Shown here in pieces: positions 10,903 to 20,700 of a stretch of 64,000 nt of DNA. The stretch covers positions 1 to 64,000 of the forward strand of contig CABUOA010000005.1 of the NCBI GenBank assembly GCA_902493145.1. The letters are read 5' to 3'. The notes under the pieces are model-generated. The model saw only the letters and a program-made list of their open reading frames with translations. It was not told the DNA's origin and made no database searches. The position numbers and the translations under genes were made by a program. Each line of letters starts with the position of its first letter. The stretch's first letter is position 1. The DNA comes from an uncultured Collinsella sp. (GTDB lineage: Bacteria; Actinomycetota; Coriobacteriia; Coriobacteriales; Coriobacteriaceae).

Positions 10903-11391
10903 ATGATTTCGTTCATCCGTATTGATGACCGTATGATCCATGGACAGACCGTTACCCGTTGGGCCCTCGAGTATCCCTGCGACGGTCTTATCGCCGTCAA
11001 CGACGCTGCAGCGTCCAACCCCGTGCTCAAGGAGGCCTACAAGAGTGCCTCGGGCAAGAAGACGTTCGTGTGGACCAAGGAGCACTTCAAGGAGGTCTCC
11101 GAGAAGGTTCTCAAGTCCGACACCAAGTACTTCCTGATCACCAAGAACCCGCTCGACATGAAGGAACTTCTCGTCGATTTTGGCTTTAAGCCCGGCATGG
11201 ACCGCATCATCGTCGGTCCCTGCAACGATCGTCCCGGCACCACCAAGCTTGGCAACAACCAGTCGATCACGCAGGAAGAGGCCCAGGCGCTCGAGGATCT
11301 CACCAACGCCGGTTACACGGTCGAGTTCGCCCTTATCAAGGAGAAGTCCATCGGTGAGTGGCCCAAGTTCCGCGGTCAGTTTGGCTTCTAG
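10903..11391 (+). CDS. PTS mannose-family EIIB component
   Basis: The protein (162 residues) is a sorbose/mannose-type EIIB. It takes phosphate from EIIA on His14 (RIDDRMIHGQ) and phosphorylates the sugar as it comes through EIIC-EIID. The family core MISFIRIDDRMIHGQ, VGPCNDRPG and GNNQSIT is intact and the length is normal. AAAGGGAG precedes the ATG. Sugar specificity (mannose, GalNAc, GlcNAc, sorbose) cannot be read directly. The operon order A-B-C-D with one EIIA is typical of amino-sugar or mannose transporters. Confidence 0.93.
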   Translation: MISFIRIDDRMIHGQTVTRWALEYPCDGLIAVNDAAASNPVLKEAYKSASGKKTFVWTKEHFKEVSEKVLKSDTKYFLITKNPLDMKELLVDFGFKPGMDRIIVGPCNDRPGTTKLGNNQSITQEEAQALEDLTNAGYTVEFALIKEKSIGEWPKFRGQFGF

Positions 11392-11419
11392 TTAGGTGCC
11401 AGCCGCATTTTGGTATCTA

Positions 11420-11441
11420 CAGCCCTTGGTGAAAGGGGCTG
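11420..11441 (+). other. Hairpin between EIIB and EIIC genes
   Basis: CAGCCCTT pairs with AAGGGGCTG with one bulged base. Like the hairpin between EIIA and EIIB it lies just before a ribosome site, so the operon has a stem-loop in each of its first two gaps. Confidence 0.45.
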
Positions 11442-11463
11442 AGGAATAAAGAAAGGGGAAAGC

Positions 11464-12321
11464 ATGGCAATCAATGCATTCCAAGCCGCGCTGTTCGGCC
11501 TGTTCGCCTGCCTGGCATCACTGCCTGGCATGGGCGGCACGACGATCGGCAACTACACTCTGGGTCGTCCTCTGGTCGCCGGCCTCATCGTCGGCATCAT
11601 CATGGGCGATATGCAGACGGGTATCCTCGTCGGCGCTGCCATCCAGGTTGTCTACATCGCTCTCGTGACCCCCGGCGGAACCGTCTCCGCCGACGTCCGC
11701 GCCGTGTCCTATATCGGCATCCCGCTGGCGATCCTCGCCATCAAGAACTCGGGCATCGATCCCGCCTCCGCTGAGGCTGCCGGCATGGCCGCATCCCTCG
11801 GTGCCGCCGTCGGCACGCTCGGCACTGTGCTCTTCTATGGCACCGCCACCATCAACCTGGTGTGGCAGGGCATGGGCTGGAAGTGGCTCGAGAAGGGCGA
11901 TCTCCACAAGCTCTACCTGGTCAACAACGTTCTGCCTTGGATCGGTCACATCGTCTGCTCGTTCCTCCCGACGTTCATCATCACCATGGGCGGCACCGCC
12001 ATGGTCGACCTCATGAAGACCTACATGCCCATGGACGGCATCGCGATGAAGACGCTGTTTACCGTCGGCTCGCTGCTGCCTACCGTCGGTATCGCCATCC
12101 TGCTCAAGCAGGCCATCTCTAAGCCCACGGACTTCCTGACGTTCTTCTTCGGCTTCACCCTGTCCGCTGTTATGGGCTGCAACCTGATCGCCGCTGCCGG
12201 CATCGGCTGCTTCTTCGCCCTGATCAACTATGAGATCGCTTCGCTCAAGATCGACCTCGCAAACGCTCCCAAGGCAGCTATCGCCTCGGGCTCAGATGAT
12301 GAGGAAGAGGAGGACATCTAA
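11464..12321 (+). CDS. PTS mannose-family EIIC permease subunit
   Basis: This integral membrane subunit (285 residues) forms the sugar channel together with EIID. It has seven to eight hydrophobic segments and the family hallmarks LASLPGMGGTTIGNYTLGRP near the N-terminus and GIPLAI, VGSLLPTVGIA later. AAAGGGGAAAGC precedes the ATG. The C-terminus ends in an acidic tail (SDDEEEEDI) like that of the EIIA. The stop codon overlaps the EIID start by one base, so the two membrane subunits are translationally coupled. Confidence 0.93.
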   Translation: MAINAFQAALFGLFACLASLPGMGGTTIGNYTLGRPLVAGLIVGIIMGDMQTGILVGAAIQVVYIALVTPGGTVSADVRAVSYIGIPLAILAIKNSGIDPASAEAAGMAASLGAAVGTLGTVLFYGTATINLVWQGMGWKWLEKGDLHKLYLVNNVLPWIGHIVCSFLPTFIITMGGTAMVDLMKTYMPMDGIAMKTLFTVGSLLPTVGIAILLKQAISKPTDFLTFFFGFTLSAVMGCNLIAAAGIGCFFALINYEIASLKIDLANAPKAAIASGSDDEEEEDI

Positions 12322-13148
12322 TGGCAGAGAAGAAAAAGCTCTCTAAGAAAACGCTTGCCAAGTCGTTCCGTAACTGGTCCTATGGCAACCTGACCTGCTT
12401 CTCGCAGGAGCACATGCAGACCTTCGGTTACCTGTGCGCCATGCTTCCGATTGTCGAGGAGCTCTACGACACGCCCGAGGAGCAGAAGCAGGCCCTCCAG
12501 ACCTACTCCGCGTTCTTCAACACCGAGCCGCAGATCGGCACCATGATTGTCGGCGTCACCGCCGGCCTCGAGGAGGCTCGCGCAAACGGCGAGGCCATCG
12601 ACGACGACGCCATCAACGGCATCCGCGCCGGCCTCATGGGCCCGCTCGCCGGCCTTGGCGACTCGCTGATCGTCGGTACCCTGATCCCGATCCTGCTCGG
12701 TATTGCCATCGGTCTCTCGACCGGCGGCTCCCCGCTCGGCGCCATCTTCTATATTGTCGTGTGGAACCTGCTCATGTTCCTTGGCATGCGCTTTGCCTAC
12801 AACCAGGGCTATGAGCTCGGCGGCAAGGCGGTCGAGGCCCTCGTCGGCCCCAAGGCCAAGGCTCTGCGTGATTCCATCGTGATGGTCGGTACCATGGTCA
12901 TCGGTGCAGTCGGTGCTACCTGGGTCTCCATCACCTGCAGCCCCAACCTGGTGCTGCCCGGTGGCGGTAAGTTCCAGGACACGCTCGATGGCATCTATCC
13001 GCACCTGCTGCCGATGATCTTCATCATCTTCTGCTGGTACATGATGACCAAGAAGAAGGTCAACCCCATCGTTATGATGCTGATCCTCGTTGTGATCGCA
13101 TTTGTGGGCGTTCTCATTGGCTTCTTCGACCCGGCACTGAGCTACTAG
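12321..13148 (+). CDS. PTS mannose-family EIID permease subunit
   Basis: EIID (275 residues) pairs with EIIC to complete the membrane transporter. It has the family features: a soluble N-terminal half with SWNYGNL-like SFRNWSYGNLTCFSQE, FFNTEPQ, AGLMGPLAGLGDSL, and two C-terminal membrane helices around residues 185-215 and 240-272. The start codon overlaps the EIIC stop (taATG). A strong terminator follows, so the PTS operon has four genes. Confidence 0.93.
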   Translation: MAEKKKLSKKTLAKSFRNWSYGNLTCFSQEHMQTFGYLCAMLPIVEELYDTPEEQKQALQTYSAFFNTEPQIGTMIVGVTAGLEEARANGEAIDDDAINGIRAGLMGPLAGLGDSLIVGTLIPILLGIAIGLSTGGSPLGAIFYIVVWNLLMFLGMRFAYNQGYELGGKAVEALVGPKAKALRDSIVMVGTMVIGAVGATWVSITCSPNLVLPGGGKFQDTLDGIYPHLLPMIFIIFCWYMMTKKKVNPIVMMLILVVIAFVGVLIGFFDPALSY

Positions 13149-13170
13149 TCATCATCCCCTGGCCCCCTGT

Positions 13171-13207
13171 AAGGCCGTGCGGCCTCAACCGCACGGCCTT
13201 CTGATTT
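13171..13207 (+). terminator. Terminator of the PTS operon
   Basis: AAGGCCGTGCGG (13171-13182) pairs perfectly with CCGCACGGCCTT (13189-13200) around a six-base loop, followed by a T-rich CTGATTTT tail. Confidence 0.85.
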
Positions 13208-13343
13208 TGCGCCGCCCTTCAAGGGCAATATGGCCAGCGACCTCCATCGCCTACACGACACCCGCTATATTGCTCTTGAAAGATGACGTATTCGACAAAC
13301 GATGCACTTGCGCATGATGCACACTTTGCACGAGGAGGACCAT

Positions 13344-13670
13344 ATGCACGAGAAACATGGACACGACCTTTCGCGCGACGACTTGATTCGCGAGGCAAAG
13401 ATGCAGACCGATGCTATTCAGCGGCTCAATGTTTGGCTGCGCCTGGGCTATTCGCTCGTGGCGATTGGCTTTTTGATGGGGATGTGGGGTATGCAGGGCG
13501 GCCCCGGCTGGGGTGTCCCCGTGGGCATCGTGTGCCTGGTGGTGGGCACTCCGCTTTCGATCGTGCTTAAGGTCGGCACGACCAACGCCAAAAAGAATGT
13601 CGAGCGCATGCTCGAGGCCGCTGGTGTCGACGTTGAGGAGCTTATGCGACGCAAGAAGGACGAGCAATAG
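13344..13670 (+). CDS. Small two-helix membrane protein, unknown function
   Basis: This 108-residue protein has a His-rich start (MHEKHGHD), two hydrophobic segments (about residues 35-55 and 58-80, with a MGMWGMQGGPGWG turn), and a charged C-terminus ending RRKKDEQ. GAGGAGG lies 6 bases before the ATG at 13344, so longer in-frame versions are not favoured. I do not recognise a family. It lies between the PTS operon and the marR gene on the same strand, but a terminator separates it from the PTS genes. A role in sugar uptake is not supported beyond location. Confidence 0.7.
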   Translation: MHEKHGHDLSRDDLIREAKMQTDAIQRLNVWLRLGYSLVAIGFLMGMWGMQGGPGWGVPVGIVCLVVGTPLSIVLKVGTTNAKKNVERMLEAAGVDVEELMRRKKDEQ

Positions 13671-13695
13671 ACTTCCGCGTTGGGGTATCATAAAT

Positions 13696-13718
13696 AATAG
13701 TTGCGAATGTTAACTAAT
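13696..13718. promoter_or_regulatory. Operator-like site C before the marR gene
   Basis: AATAGTTGC followed after seven bases by AACT. This is the same layout as the two sites before the PTS operon. It lies about 20 bases before the marR start, where a regulator would control its own gene. Confidence 0.55.
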
Positions 13719-13738
13719 GTACGGCAAATGACGGTTTT

Positions 13739-14215
13739 ATGGCCCTTCTAGAGTTGCAAAGGACAATATCCCCAGTGGATTACGATGACGTCGCTCGAAA
13801 ACTGATTGTGTACTCACGTTCCCTTGCCAAGGGATCCTTGAGTGCTGCCGGCGGCGCCAGTGTGGGCGAGGCACCGGTTTTACAGTATCTATCGGGTATT
13901 GACGGTGATGTCATTCCCTCCGAGATTGCCAAGAAGCTGAAATTCTCCCGTGCGCGCATGTCGCATATCTTGGATTCACTCGAGAGTAAGGGTTACGTTC
14001 AGCGCAGGACTGATCCAAACGATCGTCGGCGTGTGCTGGTGAGCATTACCGAGGAAGGCCGTGATTTCGCGGCGAAAAAAAATGCCGAGAGTGTGGCATC
14101 GCTCTCGAAACAACTCTCAGCGCTCGGCGAGCACGATGCCCAGGAGCTCGTGCGCATCCTGAATAAAGCTTACAGCCTTACCTATGATGCCGACGACTAC
14201 CTGGACAATCTATAA
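13739..14215 (+). CDS. MarR-family transcriptional regulator
   Basis: The protein (158 residues) is a MarR winged-helix regulator that would bind DNA as a dimer. The helix-turn-helix VIPSEIAKKLKFSRARMSHILDSLESKGYV is followed by the wing motif RRTDPNDRRRVLVSITEEG, both classical. There is no good ribosome site before the ATG, so the message may be nearly leaderless or translation may begin at the GTG at 13775, which has AAAGGA upstream. An operator-like site lies directly before it, and two matching sites lie before the PTS operon. This suggests it represses itself and the PTS genes. Confidence 0.88.
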   Translation: MALLELQRTISPVDYDDVARKLIVYSRSLAKGSLSAAGGASVGEAPVLQYLSGIDGDVIPSEIAKKLKFSRARMSHILDSLESKGYVQRRTDPNDRRRVLVSITEEGRDFAAKKNAESVASLSKQLSALGEHDAQELVRILNKAYSLTYDADDYLDNL

Positions 14216-14357
14216 GGATAAAGACAGACATTTAGGTGCATCTTGAAATGCACCCGGGACAGTTGTGCCCATCAGCCACCGTCAACATCTCATTCCAAAC
14301 CAAATCAGCCAACGTACGTCATGGCAATCCCCGGTAGGTTGCAGGATGGCGGCTGAG

Positions 14358-14403
14358 CCTTTCCCTCGGGAAACTTCGCGAAGCCCAGTTCCCGAGGGAA
14401 AGG
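14358..14403. repeat. Copy 2 of the 46-bp hairpin family
   Basis: CCTTTCCCTCGGGAA (14358-14372) pairs perfectly with TTCCCGAGGGAAAGG (14389-14403). Read on the minus strand, its core CTGGGCTTCGCGAAGTTT is identical to that of the copy at 9116-9160. The stems differ only by compensating changes at two base pairs. Confidence 0.75.
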
Positions 14404-14445
14404 TATGGTCTGTGTAATACCAGACAAACAGTACATTTTTGCTAG

Positions 14446-14476
14446 ATTGGTATTTGACTGAAGAACCAATTGGTAT
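14446..14476. promoter_or_regulatory. TGGTAT operator-like cluster before the GH31 gene
   Basis: ATTGGTAT occurs at 14446-14453 and again at 14469-14476, with ACCAAT (14465-14470) forming an inverted repeat with the first. ATTGGTAT is close to the half-site of NagR/DasR-type GntR/UTRA repressors as I recall it. A third GGTATGG lies at 14402. This would connect the GntR/UTRA regulator at 9.3 kb to this gene. Confidence 0.4.
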
Positions 14477-14726
14477 GGCTTATTAAGCCCACCTTGCCGT
14501 TGACGCTTATTTTGCTGCCGCTGGGAGAATTCCGAACTTGGGTGCGCAAGTGCTCCCATATATTGATATGACCTAGTAGGTGGCTATCTGGTTACTACCA
14601 GTTGGCCCCTTGGTAACGGGTGGCCCCCATTGTGCGGAATGTACCGAACATCTCCGTTTGATACGTTTTCCCATGCTGCCGGGGGGCGTCCTCGGCACCT
14701 CAGCATGTCGGAAGAAAGGAGACCAG

Positions 14727-17700
14727 ATGCGCAGGAATTCCATTTTTACGAAACGGTGGGTGAAGGGAAGCGCGGTCCTCGTTGCCACTGCAGCGACGCT
14801 CGTGTTTGCCAATCCCCAGCAGGCGATTGCCACGCCACTCAAGGGCGTCGACTCGGCGACCGTGTCCCAGTCTGCCTCGAATGTCGTCGACATCGATTTC
14901 GCTGACGGCATCAAGGGCCGTATTACGTTCCTCGAGGACGGTATTTTCCGTTATAACGTCGACCCCAAGGGTGAGTTTTCCGAGTACGCCACGCCGCGTA
15001 GTAAGTCCCACACGGCTAAGATCCAGGCTCAGCCCGATACCTCGGACACCTACAGCAAGCCGAGTGCGACGGTTGCCGACAAGGGCGACACTATCGAGAT
15101 CACCGGCGGAAAGGCGACCGTGATCCTGGACAAGGCGACTGGCAAGATGAGTATCAAGTCAGGCGACCGTGTCGTGGTTTCCGAGTCCGCGTCCCTCGAC
15201 CTTGATAAGAAGGGTACCGTCCAGACGCTCGCCAAGGAGAAGTCCGAGAACTTCTTTGGCGGCGGCACCCAGAACGGACGCTTCCTGCACACCAACCAGA
15301 CCATCGCCATCTCCAACACGAACAACTGGACCGATGGCGGCGTTGCCTCGCCCAACCCGTTTTATTGGACGAGTGACGGCTACGGCGTACTCCGAAACAC
15401 GTTTGCAGAGGGTTCCTACGACTTCGGTTCCACGGACTCATCGACGGTCACGACTTTGCACAGCGAGAATGAGTTTGATGCCTACTACTTCGTGGCGACC
15501 AACGAGGGCGCTTCGAACGTGGCAACCGAGATGCTGCAGGACTACTACAAGGTGACCGGTAACCCGGTACTGCTGCCCGAGTACGGGTTCTACCTTGGTC
15601 ATCTTAATGCCTATAACCGTGATGGCTGGTCAACGACCTCGGGTCAAAAGAAGTGGGAGACCAAGGGCAGCAAGTCCTCGAGCGAGAAGGGCGACGTTAA
15701 GTACGAGTCTGGCATGTCGACGGGCTACAAGCTCGACGGCACACTTGCGGCCGAGACGCTCAACGGTGAGGGCCCTACGGTTGATACCGAGAACATGAAA
15801 GCGACCGATTTCGACCGCCAGTTCTCTGCTCGTCAGGTTATCGATGACTACGAGGACAACGACATGCCGCTCGGCTGGTTCCTGCCGAACGACGGTTACG
15901 GCGCCGGCTATGGCCAGAACGGTTACTACAAGACCGGCGGCGTCAACTCCGACGGAGCGAGCTCGGCCGACCGTCTTAACGCTGTGCGTGCCAATGTCGA
16001 CAACCTTAAGAAGTTCACCGAGTATGCCAACTCCAAGGGTGTGAGCACGGGCTTGTGGACCCAGTCCAACCTTGAGCCCGACAGCAACCCTGAGACCCCG
16101 TGGCATCTGCTTCGCGACTTCGACGCCGAGGTCAAGACGGGAGGCATCACTACCCTTAAGACCGACGTTGCCTGGGTTGGATCTGGCTACTCCTTTGGTC
16201 TTAATGGCATCAAGACAGCTTATGACACGGTGACGACCGGCGCTAACAAGCGCCCCAACATCATCACGCTCGATGGTTGGGCCGGCACGCAGCGCTTTGG
16301 TGGCATTTGGACCGGCGACCAGTATGGCGGTAACTGGGAGTACATTCGCTTCCATATCCCCACGTATATCGGTCAGAGTCTTTCGGGCAACCCCAACATC
16401 GGCTCCGACATGGATGGCATCTTTGGCGGCGACCCCATCATCTCTGCGCGTGACTACCAGTGGAAGACGTTCACGCCCTCTATGCTTGACATGGACGGTT
16501 GGGGCACCTACCGTAAATCGCCCATGACGCACGGCGATCCCTACACAGGCATCTCGCGCTTCTACCTCAAGCTCAAGGCGCAGCTCATGCCCTATATCTA
16601 CACGAGCGCGGCCTCGGCGGCCAACATCGACACGGGTAACGGCGATGCCGGCCTGCCCATGATCCGCGCCATGCTGCTTTCCGACAACTCCGAGTACGCC
16701 GCAAGCACTTCGACGCAGTACCAGTATATGTTCGGTGAGAACTTCCTAGTGGCACCGGTGTATCAGGATACCCAGGCAGACGAGAACGGCAACGACATTC
16801 GCAATGGGATTTACCTCCCCAACTACGGCACCGACGAGAATCCCACCATCTGGATCGATTACTTCTCGGGTAAGCAGTATCGCGGCGGCCAGGTTCTCAA
16901 CAACTACGAGGCTCCGCTTTGGAAGCTGCCGCTGTTTGTGAAGGCCAACGCTATCGTGCCGATGTACGCCGAGAACAACAACCCCGAGGCCGTGAGCGAC
17001 ACCAACACCAAGGGTACCGACCGCAGCCAGCGTATCGTCGAGTTCTTCGCCACCGAGGGCGACGGCACCTTTACGCAGTACGAGGACGACGGCTCCTCCA
17101 TCGAGAACAACACGACTGAGGACGATTCCTACGGCACGATCGACAATATCTCCTACGGTGAGCATGTGAGCACCGTCTACAGCTCCAAGGCCGCAGGCGG
17201 CACCGCGACCTTTACCGCCGAGGCCTCGCAGGGCGGCTACAACGGCTACGACTCCAACCGCACCACGACCTTCGTGGCCAATGTGTCCGCCAAGCCCACG
17301 AGCGTTGTCGCCAAGAACGGCGGATCCGCACTCAACGTGGTTGAGGTCGACTCGCAGGAGACCTTTGACGCCGCGACCCCCGAGGCCGGCCAGGCGGTCT
17401 ACTTCTACAGCGAGACCCCCAACCTCAACCACTACGGCAGCGATGCGGACGGCACCGAGGCCGAGCAGGGCGAGAGCTTCAACAACACCAAGATCACCAC
17501 GAACCCCAAGGTCTACGTCAAGTTCGCGAAGACCGATGTTGCTGCAGCGGCGCAGACGCTTGAGCTGGGCGGTTTCGTGAACGCCGACGCCACGCTCACA
17601 GCCGATCGCCTCAACGAGAACCTCTCCGCACCCACGAACCTTGCTGCCCCCGAGGACGCCACGACCCCAACGAGCATCAAGCTCACCTGGGGAAAGGTCG

Positions 17701-20700
17701 ATGGTGCTACCTCCTACGACCTTAAGGTCGACGGCACTGTGTTTGCCGTGGGTGATGCGGCCGAGTTCACGCACACCGACCTCGCCTACAATAGCAAGCA
17801 CACCTACCAGATTCGTTCGCGCAACGCCGAAGGTTACTCCGCCTGGAGCGATGTGCTCGAGGCGAACTCCGCACTCGATCCGTGGCGGAACGTCCCCGAC
17901 GCCGAGGAAATCACCTGGGAGGGCTCACTTTACGGCAGCCATAAGGCCGAGCTCGCCTTCGACCATGAGTTCCAGTCGGGCGACGGCGGTTTCCACTCCG
18001 GTGGCAACGATCTGGGCAAGGCGCTTACCGTTGACTATGGACGCGCTTACAAGCTCGATAAGCTCGAGTACTATCCGCGCGATGACGCCGGCAACGGCAC
18101 CGTGACCAAGATGCGTGTTGAGACGAGTCTCGATGGCGTCCACTGGACGAGCCAGGAGGTCGATTGGGCACGTTCCGCTGATTGTAAGACGGTAGCGTTT
18201 GACGGCACCGTGGCCGCCCGTTACGTGCGCATGACACCGCTCGCCTCGGTCGGCAATTTCTTCTCCGCGTCCGAGATTGCCATCTACAAGACCGACGGCA
18301 CGGATGGCTTCGCCGTGGGCTCCAACCTCAACAAGGCCACGATCTCCGACGGAGACTACTCCAACATGAAGAACTATCTGGGCCTCGAGAATCGCGAGCC
18401 CGATACCCCGACGTTCGGTTCGCAGATCCGCGACCACTTCGCCGACCTCAACGATAACGGCGTTTACGACGTCTACGATTACTCGTTCACCATGGCGGGT
18501 CTTGACGGCGGCACTAAACAAAAGGGCAAGGTCGCAGGTTCGCTCGCGGTGATTCCGAGCAAGACCGAGGTCGAGGCCGGTGATGAGATCACCGTTGATG
18601 TCTATGCGGCCGACGCCAAGAACGTCAACGCCCTGGGCGCCCTCGTCAACTTCAAGAGCGACCAGTTCGAGTTTGTGTCCGAGAGCATCGCGCAGGACGG
18701 CTCGACTGCCGGCATGGAGAACCTGTCTCGCGAGAAGGTCCAGTTCGTGGACGGAACGCAGACTATCAATCTCGCCTTTGCCAACCGCGGCGATGGCAAG
18801 CTCTACAACGGTACTGGCGCGGTGGCGAGTTTCAAGCTCAAGGCCAAGACCGCCGGAAAGGTCGAACTGCCCTCGACATCTTGGCTTATCGGCCCGGCAT
18901 GCGACGCACTTGAGTTTGCGAGCGACGGCACGGTGACGATGCCGGACGTTCCTCAGCCAACGGTCGCCGAGTACGCCCAGGATGCCTTCAACATCACGAT
19001 GACCAACGATGAGCTCACGACCGACGACGGGACCAACGTCGAGAAACTTATCCAGCAGAAGAGCTATAACGCGCTGTTCGATAATAACGAGGGCGACAAC
19101 GGCTTTGAGTTCCTGTGGAACTGGAGTGGCAACTGGGACAGCGAGGGTAAGCTACCGAGTTACGTGAAGCTTCCCACCACGATGACATTCGCATTTAAGA
19201 CGCCGTCGAAACTCGATAGCGTCGAGGTCGTTAACCGCAACGGCGGCAACGGAACCGTACAGAAGATCAAGGCCGTCGTGACGTTCGAGGATGGCTCGAT
19301 CCAAGAGTTCGCGGGCGGGGAGTACGATTCCTTCCTGGCTCGCTACGCCTTTGACCTCTCTGCCGAGAACAAGGGCAAGAAGGCGACCAAGGTCGAGGTC
19401 ACGCCGCTTGAGGCATCGGGTGACCAGATGCTCACACTGCGTGAGGTCAACTTCAACTACACGCAGGGTGTCGAGGCCATCGAGGGTGTCGAGCTAGGCA
19501 AGAACCAGACCGAGTTCTTTGAAGGCGACATTACGCCCGTCGACGCCAAGGCTACGCCTGAGAGCGCTGGCTACCCCTATGTGACGGTCGAGAGCTCCGA
19601 CCCCTCTGTGGTAAGCGTCTCCGCTGTTCAGGCTGGCGATAGCGTGAGCTACTACCTGCGTGCCAACAAGGCCGGCAAGGCAAAGATCACGGTGGCGTCG
19701 GTACTCGACCCCTCCAAGACCGCATCCTATGAGGTCGAGGTCAAGGCTGGTGTCGATACCTCTGCGCTCGTGGCAGCGCTTTCCAAGGCCGCGGGCTACA
19801 GCGAGTCCGTCTACACCAAGGATTCCTATGCAGCTCTCACCACTGCGGTCGAGGCGGCTCGGAAGCTCCTCGACAGCGGCCAGGGCAGCTATAGCAAGAA
19901 GGATGTCGCAGACGCCACTGCCAAGATCGAGAAGGCAATCGACGGCCTCAAGATGCGCCCTGTCGATGAGAAGATCCTCATCAACACGCCCGAGAACCGC
20001 AAGAACGTCAAGGTGGCCGACTTCTCGAGTGAGGCCGACTACGAGGGCAGCAACGCCGTCAACGCTCTCGACGGCGACGAGCGGACGCTTTGGCACAGCG
20101 ACTGGGCCCATGGGACCGGTATGCCCCAGTATCTGAGTGTCGACCTGGGCCGCGACTACGATCTCACCGACGTTACATTCCTGCCGCGCCAGGACGGCGG
20201 CACTAACGGCGATATCTTCGAGGCCGAGATACTGGTCTCCGACACTGCCGACGGTTATGAGATGGGCACCGCCGCGTCGATGGGTACGTTCGCCTTCGAC
20301 AACGACGGCCGCGTGCTCACCGACCGTGGCGACTGGAAGCAGATGAGCTTTGGCGCCGCGCGCGGTCGCTACGTGACCGTCAAGGTGATTCACGCCGGCG
20401 GTGGCGACGTTGATGCCTACTGCAGCATGGCGGAGCTCAAGTTCTACGGTACGGCCGTCCCCGATCCGGTGGCGAAGGATGATCTCGCTACCGCGATCGA
20501 AAAGGTTGATGCCGAGGTTGCTGCCGGCGACCTCAAGGCCGGTGACTACACCGAGGCCTCCTGGACGGCGCTCGAGAACGCCCTGGCGAGCGCCCGCGCC
20601 ATCTTGAGCGATGAGGACGCCACGCAGGACGAGGTCGACCAGGCGCTCAGGGCGCTCGAGAGCGCCCGCGGCGCGCTCGAGAAGACCCCGGTGGTCCCGG

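Larger units (their letters stand above)
14216..14726. other. 511-base gap before the GH31 gene
   Basis: No gene is seen here. The gap holds copy 2 of the 46-bp palindrome, a cluster of TGGTAT motifs, and a leader with a hairpin (CATGCTG 14672-14678 with CAGCATG 14701-14707) placed just before the GH31 ribosome site. A direct repeat of TGGCCCC occurs near 14600-14630. The stretch 14415-14515 is AT-rich and is the likely promoter zone. Confidence 0.6.

Noticed and set aside
15600..15760. GH31 gene split or frameshifted in the catalytic domain
   Set aside because: The Ser/Lys/Gly-rich stretch after the LGHLNAYNRDGW motif looked odd, but the frame is open and both catalytic Asp regions follow in order; it is a surface loop.
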